Shown here: in pieces, positions 57,298 through 64,000 of the stretch
Layout of the letters: each line of letters begins with the position of its first letter
Numbering within the stretch: position 1 is the stretch's first letter
Source: Cupriavidus necator N-1
GTDB taxonomy: Bacteria; Pseudomonadota; Gammaproteobacteria; Burkholderiales; Burkholderiaceae
Length of the DNA: 64,000 nucleotides
Reading direction: 5' to 3'
Assembly: GCF_000219215.1 (NCBI RefSeq)
Contig: NC_015726.1
Coordinates: forward strand, 1-64,000
Made by a program: the position numbers and the translations under genes
The notes under the pieces: model-generated
The model's input: only the letters and a program-made list of their open reading frames with translations
Told to the model about the DNA's origin: nothing
Databases searched by the model: none

Positions 57298-58707
57298 ATG
57301 AACTCGACCCCCGCCCAGCCGCAAGCCGGCACCGCTTTTTCCACCCTGCCGCTGTCGCCCACCATGCTCGCCACGCTGGCGCAGCTTGGCTATGACGAAA
57401 TGACGCCGATCCAGGCGGCCAGCCTGCCAATCACATTGGCGGGCCAGGACCTGGTGGCGCAGGCGAAGACCGGCAGCGGCAAGACCGCCGCCTTCGGGCT
57501 GGCGCTGCTGCACCGGCTCGATCCGCGCCGCTTCGACGTGCAGGCGATGGTGCTTTGCCCCACGCGCGAACTGGCCGACCAGGTCACGCAGGAAATCCGC
57601 CGCCTGGCGCGCGCCGAAGAGAACATCAAGGTGCTGACGCTGTGCGGCGGCTCGCCGATGCGGCCGCAGGTCGACAGCCTGATTCATGGCGCACATATCG
57701 TGGTGGGCACGCCCGGACGCATCCTGGATCACATCGACCGCGGCAGCCTGGACCTGTCCGGCATCAACACGCTGGTGCTGGACGAGGCCGACCGCATGCT
57801 CGACATGGGCTTCTTCGACGACATCGCCTATGTGGCCAGCCGTTGCCCGAAGGACCGACAGACGCTGCTGTTCTCTGCCACGTATCCGCCCGGCATCGAC
57901 AAGCTCAGCCACCGCTTCCTGCGCAACCCGCAGTCGGTCAAGCTGGAGGCTACGCATGACAACAGCACCATCCGCCAGCGCTTCTATGAAGTCGAGGAAG
58001 GCGAGCGCCTGAACGCAGTGGGGCGCCTGCTGGACCACTTCCGGCCGGTCAGCACGCTGGCGTTCTGCAATACCAAGGCGCGCTGCCGCGAGCTGGTGGA
58101 ACTGCTGCGCGCGCAGGGCTACCAGGCGCTGGCGCTGCACGGCGAGCTGGAGCAGCGCGAGCGCGACCAGGTGCTGGTGCAGTTTGCCAACCGCAGCTGC
58201 TCGGTGCTGGTGGCCACCGACGTGGCCGCGCGCGGGCTGGATATCGCGCAGCTCGAGGCGGTGATCAATGTCGAGATCACGCCCGATCCTGAAGTCCACG
58301 TGCACCGCATCGGCCGCACTGGCCGCGCCGACCAGGAAGGCTGGGCCTTCAGCCTGGTCAGCATGGACGAGATGGGCCGCGTGGGCAACCTGGAGCAGCA
58401 CCACGGCGGCGAATTCGAATGGCACCCGCTGGCCGACCTGAGGCCCGCCAGCAACGAACGCCTGCTGCCGCCGATGGTGACCTTGCAGATGCTGGGCGGC
58501 CGCAAGGAGAAGATCCGCCCCGGCGATATCCTGGGCGCGCTGACCGGCGATGCCGGCTTCACCAAGGAGCAGATCGGCAAGATCAATGTGCTGGAGATGT
58601 CGACCTATATCGCGGTGGAGCGCAGCATCGGGCGCGAGGCGGTGAAGCGGCTCAATGCCGGCAAGGTCAAGGGCAAGAAGGTGAAGGTGCGGATGCTGAC
58701 GGAGTGA
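57298..58707 (+). CDS. dbpA: ATP-dependent RNA helicase DbpA
   Basis: 469-residue DEAD-box helicase; DbpA acts in 50S ribosome assembly through helix 92 of 23S rRNA. Q motif and Walker A AKTGSGKTAAFGLALL, DEAD in VLDEADRMLDMGF, SAT (FSATYPPG), HRIGRTGRADQ, and a C-terminal RNA-binding domain (LGGRKEKIRPGDILGALTGD) ending KVKVRMLTE. Start ATG at 57298 has no ribosome site. Single gene with a bidirectional-type terminator. Confidence 0.94.
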   Translation: MNSTPAQPQAGTAFSTLPLSPTMLATLAQLGYDEMTPIQAASLPITLAGQDLVAQAKTGSGKTAAFGLALLHRLDPRRFDVQAMVLCPTRELADQVTQEIRRLARAEENIKVLTLCGGSPMRPQVDSLIHGAHIVVGTPGRILDHIDRGSLDLSGINTLVLDEADRMLDMGFFDDIAYVASRCPKDRQTLLFSATYPPGIDKLSHRFLRNPQSVKLEATHDNSTIRQRFYEVEEGERLNAVGRLLDHFRPVSTLAFCNTKARCRELVELLRAQGYQALALHGELEQRERDQVLVQFANRSCSVLVATDVAARGLDIAQLEAVINVEITPDPEVHVHRIGRTGRADQEGWAFSLVSMDEMGRVGNLEQHHGGEFEWHPLADLRPASNERLLPPMVTLQMLGGRKEKIRPGDILGALTGDAGFTKEQIGKINVLEMSTYIAVERSIGREAVKRLNAGKVKGKKVKVRMLTE

Positions 58708-58710
58708 AAG

Positions 58711-58741
58711 ACGGGCCCCATGCGGGGCCCGTTCTGCTTTT
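58711..58741 (+). terminator. Terminator between dbpA and the DUF2855 gene
   Basis: Perfect 9-bp stem ACGGGCCCC (58711-58719) and GGGGCCCGT (58724-58732), followed by TCTGCTTTT. Lies between convergent genes; the T-rich side favours dbpA. Confidence 0.75.
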
Positions 58742-59855
58742 ACCCCACGACCACCACATACCCCTCCTGCGGCGCCCCGCTCCCCGCCGCCAGCCGCGCG
58801 ATCCGTGCCTGCGCGGCTTCGAACCCCCGTTCCTCCACCAGCGCCAGCCAGCGATTGGCCGGATCGCGCGCCTGGTCGATAAAGCGGCGCTGTGCCGCGT
58901 TAAAGCGCCGGTTAACTTCCTGCGGTCCCCAATCGGCATTGCGCTTGCGGATCTGCACCGGCGCGAAATAGAACTCGGGCCTGGGCCCGGGCAGGTGCAG
59001 GTCGCGCAGGAAGCCGGTGTTCTGCGCCGAGCCCGCAAAGCAGTCGTACACCAGGCTGTCACCGAAATGCGCATGCACGCGCGCGCGCAGCGATTCATCG
59101 CCGGAGAAGTCGACATAGAGCGTGGGCTCGTCCACCGGCACCGATGCCAGTTCGTCATAGGTGACGGTGCTGTCGTAGCAGCCCAGATCTTCGACAAAGG
59201 CGCGGTTGCGGGCGGAGGTCAGCCCGGTCAGCGTGATGCCGTCGAAGTCGCGCAGGCAGAAGGCGGTGCCGTACGCGGTCTTGCTCGACGCGCTCGACAC
59301 CACCAGCCGTTGCGCACCGAAGAAATGATTGTCCTGCAGGAAGTCGGCCAGCATGAACGAAGTGATGAACAGCGGCCGGTACAGCATCTGGTAGTGCTCC
59401 AGTTCCGGCGCATAAGCGGCGTCGTTCTGCACGCGGGTGTACTGGTTGTAGGCCGAGGTCAGCTTTGCGCGGTGCTCGGCGGCATCGTAGAAGCCGCGTG
59501 CGGTCACGCGCTCGGGTTGCATGCGGATATGGCTGGCGATGGGGAAATAACCGTAGAAGCGCTCGCCGGCCGCGATGCCGTCAACGCCGGACGCCACCAC
59601 ATCGGCAAAGCCCCACACCGGCATATGGCCCCACTGTGGCTGGCCGGTGGGAAAGAAATCCCAGTACTGCATGGCTTCGCCGAAGGCGGCGTAGGTGATG
59701 TTGTTGGTGGTCAGGGCAAAGCGGTCCAGGCGCAGCAGCACTTCGCCGGGCGCGGCGCTGGCGGGTTCTTGCGCGGCTTCCAGCCGGCTTTCGTTTAGGG
59801 CATCCTTGCGGCTGAACAGCCGCGTGATGGCAAGGGTCGGTTCAGTTGCTGCCAT
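58740..59855 (-). CDS. DUF2855 protein
   Basis: 371 residues. Quinone-oxidoreductase-like layout: N-terminal GroES-like part (EVLLRLDRFALTTNNITYAA, FFPTGQPQWGHMPVWGFADV), middle Rossmann part (RLVVSSASSKTAYGTAFCLR) and a DUF2855 C-terminus (EFYFAPVQIRKRNADWGPQE). ATG at 59855 with GGAG; the ORF reaches 59927. Reaction unknown. Divergent from a TetR regulator, which probably controls it. Confidence 0.85.
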   Translation of the reverse strand: MAATEPTLAITRLFSRKDALNESRLEAAQEPASAAPGEVLLRLDRFALTTNNITYAAFGEAMQYWDFFPTGQPQWGHMPVWGFADVVASGVDGIAAGERFYGYFPIASHIRMQPERVTARGFYDAAEHRAKLTSAYNQYTRVQNDAAYAPELEHYQMLYRPLFITSFMLADFLQDNHFFGAQRLVVSSASSKTAYGTAFCLRDFDGITLTGLTSARNRAFVEDLGCYDSTVTYDELASVPVDEPTLYVDFSGDESLRARVHAHFGDSLVYDCFAGSAQNTGFLRDLHLPGPRPEFYFAPVQIRKRNADWGPQEVNRRFNAAQRRFIDQARDPANRWLALVEERGFEAAQARIARLAAGSGAPQEGYVVVVG

Positions 59856-59920
59856 GTCTTCTCCTGGTTCGCGGCCCGTCCGTCCGGCGTGCAATGTTCG
59901 CCATGACTTCCGTGAGGCCG

Positions 59921-60634
59921 ATGCCAAGAATCTATCGCCGCGCCAACGCCGCTGGGTTCGGAAACGAAGCGCCCGCCGCCGGCGACCTGAAACGGCCCGC
60001 CACGCCGCGCAGCAAGCCGCTCAAGCGCCCTTCGCAGCAGCGCGCGCACTTCACCGTCAACGCCATCTACGACGCCTTTGTTCGGATCTGGCGCCGCGAT
60101 GGCTGGGACGGCGTGACCACGCGCGCGGTGGCGCTTGAGGCCGGGTTCTCGGTCGGCGCGCTGTATGAGTACTTTCCCAGCAAGGAAGCGCTGGCGTCGG
60201 GCTATGTGCGCCACATGGTCGAGACCATGCTGGCGCGCATCGACACCGAGGTCACGCAGCGGAAGAATGCCGACTGGCGCACGCGCGTGCGGCGGCTGGT
60301 GGCCATCGCCTGCGGTGCGGACGACGAGGCCACGGGCATCGTCTTCGATGCCGATATCATCGGCCTGGAGCCGCGCATCGCCGAGCCCAAGCACCACCGG
60401 CGCGTGTTCGAAGAGTTCTGCGAGGCCTGGCGCCGGGCGCTGTGCGCTTGTCCCGACTTGCCTACGGCCCCGGATGCCGCGAAGGTGCAGGCACTGGTGC
60501 TGGCGGTCTGGGGGGCGCGCCGCTATCGGCTGCTGCTGCAGGGCGCGGCGCTGCAGCCGGCGCAATGGGTGGCCGAAATGCAGGCGCTGTGCCTGGCGGC
60601 ACTGGACGAAAAAGCGACCGATGCGCAACCCTGA
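59921..60634 (+). CDS. TetR-family transcriptional regulator
   Basis: 237 residues, ATG at 59921 with GAGG five bases before; 59894 or 59846 are other in-frame starts, the last overlapping DUF2855. A long basic N-terminal arm precedes the HTH (VTTRAVALEAGFSVGALYEY, FPSKEALASGYVRHMVE). The ligand domain is helical. Likely regulates the divergent DUF2855 gene and itself. Confidence 0.88.
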   Translation: MPRIYRRANAAGFGNEAPAAGDLKRPATPRSKPLKRPSQQRAHFTVNAIYDAFVRIWRRDGWDGVTTRAVALEAGFSVGALYEYFPSKEALASGYVRHMVETMLARIDTEVTQRKNADWRTRVRRLVAIACGADDEATGIVFDADIIGLEPRIAEPKHHRRVFEEFCEAWRRALCACPDLPTAPDAAKVQALVLAVWGARRYRLLLQGAALQPAQWVAEMQALCLAALDEKATDAQP

Positions 60635-60788
60635 GCCCGCGGCTGCCATGCGGGCGTCACAACCTTGCTTACAAAGATTCGCGTAAGTCACCCTGTAACG
60701 GCGGGCGTTACTTTGCTACTCTGATTGCATTGGCACCTAAGCAGGCACCGCCAGCCGCATTGCATTGTCGACGGAAAAGGAGTTGGTG

Positions 60789-61229
60789 ATGAAAACCGCA
60801 CGCCAGGTTCTGGAGTCCAAGCCGAGTCAGGCCATTTACAGCGTCCCGCCCACGGCGACCGTCTATGCCGCGCTGCAGCTGATGGCGGAGAAAGGCATCG
60901 GCGCGCTGCTGGTGATCGAGCATGGCGCGATCCAGGGGATCGTGAGCGAGCGCGACTACGCGCGCAAGGTGATCCTGATGCAGCGCACCTCGCGCGAGAC
61001 GCTGGTGCGCGACATCATGACCAACGCGGTGATCTACGTCGGCGCCAGCCAGACCACCGACGAATGCATGGCATTGATGACCCGGCACCGGCTGCGCCAC
61101 CTGCCGGTGATGGAGGGCGAGGAGCTGATCGGCATGCTGTCGATCGGCGACCTGGTGAAGGACATCATCTCCGAGCAGCAGTTCATCATCGAGCAGCTGG
61201 AGCATTACATCACTGGCGGCGGGCGTTAG
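60789..61229 (+). CDS. CBS-pair protein
   Basis: 146 residues made of two CBS motifs (SVPPTATVYAALQLMAEKGI and later CMALMTRHRLRHLPVMEGEE). AGGAG six bases before the ATG at 60789. Small stand-alone CBS proteins bind adenine nucleotides and often link to energy state; target unknown. Single gene. Confidence 0.9.
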   Translation: MKTARQVLESKPSQAIYSVPPTATVYAALQLMAEKGIGALLVIEHGAIQGIVSERDYARKVILMQRTSRETLVRDIMTNAVIYVGASQTTDECMALMTRHRLRHLPVMEGEELIGMLSIGDLVKDIISEQQFIIEQLEHYITGGGR

Positions 61230-61279
61230 GCCTGTCGTGTTCGGGGGCCAGGTCGCACGGGATGCGCCCGCCCCGTCCA

Positions 61280-62320
61280 CTAGCCCAGCGTGCCGAACTT
61301 CACCCCGTGCGCCGCCAGGTAGCGCCGGTACGCACCTGCCAGCTTGTCCGCCGGCTGCGGCACCTCGACGCCGGTGCGCAACGGCAGGCGGCGCGGCTGC
61401 TGCGATTCCACGATCTGCTTGTCCTGCAGGAAGATGGTGTCCTGGAATTCGCGCAGGCTGGCGTCGTCATCCTCCGTCACCAGTGACATCACGAACCACA
61501 CGCGGCTCGATTCCTCGTCCCGCGGGCCGATAAACAGCGCGATGGCGCCGCGATGGTTGTCGCCAAGGTCGGGCACCTTGGTCAGGATCGCGGCATAGGG
61601 CGCGACCACGCGGTATTCATACTCGACCATGGCTCCGCCGGCGGCGCTGGCGTGCGCGCGCGGCTGCCAGGCGCGGCAGCCGATGGTGCGCAGCGCGTCG
61701 GGCTTGCGCGCATCGCCGATGGCTTCCACTTCATAGGGCGGCACTTCGGTGTGCGCCGGGTCGCCCAGGTAGCCGTCGTGGACATAGCCGAAGTGCGCCA
61801 TGTCGAGGAAGTTCTCCACCAGCCGTGGTGCCGAGGTGGCAACGTCGTAGGGGCCGCAGACCACGTGGCGGCATTCGGCGTCGTCGTACTCGGGGAAGGG
61901 CGGCAGTTCGGGCACGGCCTCGGTGCCGTCGCCGCCAAGACGCACCCATAACAGCCCGTAGCCCTCGCGCACCGCGTGCGTGGTGGCGCAGGCGCGCGGG
62001 GCGGGCACCAGTTCCGGGTGGGCGGGATAGCGCGTGCAGCGCCCGCCGGATGCAAAGCGCCAGCCGTGATAGCCGCAATGCAGCAGGCCGTCGCGCACGG
62101 CGCCCAGCGTGAAAGCCGCGCCGCGGTGCGGGCAGCGGTCGTCCCAGGCGTGCCAGCCGTCGGCGTTGCGCCACAGCACCAGCGCGCGGCCAAAGAGCCG
62201 GGCTGGGAAGGGGCCGTCACCGCGAGCCTGTTCGATCGCCAGCACGGGGTGCCACTGGCCCAGTTCGGGCCCGGCCGCATCGGGGGCCTGACCTGTTGCT
62301 TGTCGTGGGGTCTCGGTCAT
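61280..62320 (-). CDS. Full-length Rieske oxygenase
   Basis: 346 residues, single chain. Rieske ligands Cys63-Pro-His65 and Cys82-Gly-Tyr-His85; iron-site Asn170, Asp173, His176, His181 (ENFLDMAHFGYVH), C-terminal LQDKQIVESQQPRRLPLRT. These motifs match the split subunits at 19-21.5 kb almost word for word, so this is an intact relative (vanillate/NdmA/B-type family). No reductase gene adjoins it; it may borrow the reductase of the split system or another one. Substrate unknown. Divergent from the MFS gene. Confidence 0.9.
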   Translation of the reverse strand: MTETPRQATGQAPDAAGPELGQWHPVLAIEQARGDGPFPARLFGRALVLWRNADGWHAWDDRCPHRGAAFTLGAVRDGLLHCGYHGWRFASGGRCTRYPAHPELVPAPRACATTHAVREGYGLLWVRLGGDGTEAVPELPPFPEYDDAECRHVVCGPYDVATSAPRLVENFLDMAHFGYVHDGYLGDPAHTEVPPYEVEAIGDARKPDALRTIGCRAWQPRAHASAAGGAMVEYEYRVVAPYAAILTKVPDLGDNHRGAIALFIGPRDEESSRVWFVMSLVTEDDDASLREFQDTIFLQDKQIVESQQPRRLPLRTGVEVPQPADKLAGAYRRYLAAHGVKFGTLG

Positions 62321-62436
62321 GACGAAATCTTACCTTCGATAGCGGTGATGTGATCTTGCATCGACTGTGGTGCCCTGATCGTGTCGCTAAAGTGATGTTT
62401 CAGTCGCCTTGCGTCGCAAGCGCGATATTTGCTGGC

Positions 62437-62452
62437 CGCATATAATTATGCG
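62437..62452. promoter_or_regulatory. Palindrome CGCATA-TAAT-TATGCG over a TATAAT
   Basis: A perfect 6-bp inverted repeat with 4-base centre lies in the divergent region between the Rieske oxygenase and MFS genes and contains TATAAT (62441-62446). Looks like a promoter overlaid by an operator; the binding protein is unknown. Confidence 0.5.
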
Positions 62453-62567
62453 TTCGCTGAATTAGGCCTCCGCGATGGCGTCACGCCCCTCTCACGCGGT
62501 TCCTGGCCGATATTCCCTGCATTTGACGTTGCTTTCACCGCACACCGCTGCGGTCTCGTGCCTGCCC

Positions 62568-64000
62568 ATGTCTTCCCCCTCTTCTGCCGCATCCGCCCGG
62601 GACACCACGCCGGCCCTGCCCGCCCACGACCATCGCGCCGTGATGCGGGTGATCGGCGGCATCGTGCTGTGCATCCTGCTGGCCGCGCTCGACCAGACCG
62701 TGGTGATCCCGGCGGTGCCGGCGATCGCCAATGACCTGAACGGCTTCAGCCACCTGTCGTGGATCGTGACGGCGTACCTGATCGTGTCGACGGTGACCAC
62801 GCCGCTGTATGGCAAGCTGTCGGACAGTTTTGGCCGGCGGCGCCTGCTGATGGTGGCGATCATGCTGTTTATCGGCGCCTCGGTGGCATGCGCGCTGGCG
62901 CAGACGCTGGGCCAGCTGATCATGTTCCGCGCGCTGCAGGGCGTGGGCGGCGGCGGGCTGATGTCGCTGGCGCAGGCGGCCATTGCCGATGTGGTGGCGC
63001 CGCGCCAGCGCGGGCGCTACCAGGGCTACCTAGCCACGGTGTGGGCGGTGGCGTCGATCGCCGGGCCGCTGGTGGGCGGCTGGGTCTCTGACCATATGTC
63101 GTGGCGCTGGCTGTTCTGGGTCAACGTGCCGCTGGGCCTGCTGGCGATGTTGATGTGCTACCGCGGGCTGGCCATGCTGCCGCCGCGTGGCGGGCGTGCG
63201 CGCGTGGACTGGGCCGGGGGCGCTGCTGCTGGCGGTGGCCATCGTCGCCTTCCTGCTGGCGATGAGCTGGGGCGGCGACGTCTACGACTGGCTCTCGCCA
63301 GAGCTGGGCGCCCTGCTCCTGGCCGCCGTGGCCGCCGTGGTCCTGCTGACCTGGCAGGAGCGCCGCGCCGCGGACCCGATGCTGCCGCCGCGCCTGTTTG
63401 CCAACCGTGCCTATGTGATGGGCGTGGCCGCCTCGGCGCTGGCCGCGCTCGATATCTTCCTGTGCATCTTTGCCCTGCCCCTGCACTTCCAGCTGGTGCG
63501 TGGCGCCGATGCATCGACCTCCGGCCTGCTGGTGATGCCGTTCCTGCTGGCCACCGTGGCGGGCAACTTTATCGTCGCGTGGTTGGCGCCCCGCGTGGGC
63601 CGCATGCGCGGCATCCTGACGGGCGGCTATATCGCTGCCGCGCTGGGGCTGATCGTGCTGGCGCTGGTGACCCCCGCGATGCCGTTGGCCGTGGTGCTGG
63701 CGGCGATGACGCTGGCCGGCGTGGGCCTGGGCATGACCATGGTGTCGACGCTGATCAGTGTGCAGAACGTGCTCGAGCGCCGCGATACCGGCGCCGGCAC
63801 CGGCGCGCTGCTGGTGCTGCGCTCCCTAGGCAGTGCGATCGGTGGGGCGCTGGCTGGTACGTTGCTGACGCTGGAATTCCGCCATGCGCTGGCGGCATCG
63901 GGGGTCACGCAGGCGCTGGACCTGGGCGCGCTGCGCCACGGCAGCGAGGCCTTTGCGCAACTGTCGCCGTCCGTGCGCGCGGTGCTGGCGGGCGGCGTGG
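62568..64000 (+). CDS. DHA2-type MFS multidrug exporter, partial, apparent frameshift
   Basis: Runs off the right edge. Starts MSSPSSAASARDTTPALPAH; 14-span drug:H+ antiporter motifs LAALDQTVVIPAVPAIANDL, then LYGKLSDSFGRRRLLM and GYLATVWAVASIAGPLVGGW. At the GGGGG run 63217-63221 the frame shifts: removing one G restores WAGALLLAVAIVAFLLAMSW and the rest of the protein (VRGADASTSGLLVMPFLLA; LERRDTGAGTGALLVLRSLG). So it is either frameshifted or carries a one-base sequence error. Exports toxic compounds if intact. Confidence 0.8.
   Translation, partial: MSSPSSAASARDTTPALPAHDHRAVMRVIGGIVLCILLAALDQTVVIPAVPAIANDLNGFSHLSWIVTAYLIVSTVTTPLYGKLSDSFGRRRLLMVAIMLFIGASVACALAQTLGQLIMFRALQGVGGGGLMSLAQAAIADVVAPRQRGRYQGYLATVWAVASIAGPLVGGWVSDHMSWRWLFWVNVPLGLLAMLMCYRGLAMLPPRGGRARVDWAGGAAAGGGHRRLPAGDELGRRRLRLALARAGRPAPGRRGRRGPADLAGAPRRGPDAAAAPVCQPCLCDGRGRLGAGRARYLPVHLCPAPALPAGAWRRCIDLRPAGDAVPAGHRGGQLYRRVVGAPRGPHARHPDGRLYRCRAGADRAGAGDPRDAVGRGAGGDDAGRRGPGHDHGVDADQCAERARAPRYRRRHRRAAGAALPRQCDRWGAGWYVADAGIPPCAGGIGGHAGAGPGRAAPRQRGLCATVAVRARGAGGRR

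Overview
The window is GC-rich proteobacterial chromosome. It opens with the replication-origin block dnaA-dnaN-gyrB. The extended Q/P/G/M-rich DnaA linker, the 841-residue GyrB and the style of the accessory genes (LysR pairs, BKACE, a DUF1484-like small protein, a WspR-like cyclase) suggest a betaproteobacterium of the Cupriavidus/Ralstonia group; this is inference from protein style, with no search run. I see no tRNA, rRNA or CRISPR array.

Layout. 1-6.2 kb: dnaA, dnaN, gyrB, with terminators after dnaN and gyrB; the last 800 bases of gyrB use a different codon style. 6.3-7.4 kb: wreck of a serine-recombinase cassette. 7.5-23 kb: a coherent catabolic locus. On the plus strand are a Tsx-like porin and a complete BMP-type nucleoside ABC importer. 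On the minus strand are two coupled LysR genes, an adenosine-deaminase-like enzyme whose usual catalytic Glu is Trp, and a six-gene operon: free-standing Rieske protein, two Rieske-less oxygenase subunits, a GST-like protein, a flavin/2Fe-2S reductase and S-formylglutathione hydrolase. A glutathione-dependent formaldehyde dehydrogenase follows. The layout matches the logic of the NdmC/NdmD/NdmE purine N-demethylase and suggests uptake and oxidative demethylation of a methylated purine or nucleoside, with the released formaldehyde cleared by FrmA/FrmB. This is the most interesting system in the window.

23-31.5 kb is a decayed accessory zone: a frameshifted WspR-like diguanylate cyclase overlapping a lower-GC McrA-like (SRA-HNH) type IV restriction enzyme, a small DUF1484-like gene behind a strongly folded leader, a large CACHE-PAS-GGDEF-EAL protein, and broken DUF6880-like and OmpA-like genes. 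32-36.2 kb holds an OmpA-like lipoprotein, a multi-span membrane protein with a coiled-coil tail, and a secreted VWA-like protein; I cannot assign their joint function. 36.3-40.4 kb: MFS carrier, BKACE and SDR on the minus strand, divergent from a GntR/FCD regulator across a perfect palindrome; this is probably a beta-hydroxy/beta-keto acid pathway. 40.6-45.5 kb: XRE regulator with repeated operator-like sites, DUF2958, amino-acid permease, MHS carrier, second XRE regulator, and a homospermidine-synthase fragment next to an IS-end-like sequence. 45.7-49.7 kb: hutG-like formimidoylglutamase, a polar amino-acid ABC importer and an IclR regulator.

49.9-64 kb is mostly ordinary chromosome: ICMT-like protein, MazG-like pyrophosphohydrolase, DUF2938, a methyltransferase opposite a MerR regulator, an internally deleted chemotaxis receptor, DUF4382 lipoprotein, DUF72, DbpA helicase with a possibly leaderless start, DUF2855 opposite TetR, a CBS-pair protein, a full-length Rieske oxygenase related to the split ones, and an MFS exporter with an apparent one-base frameshift that runs off the right edge.
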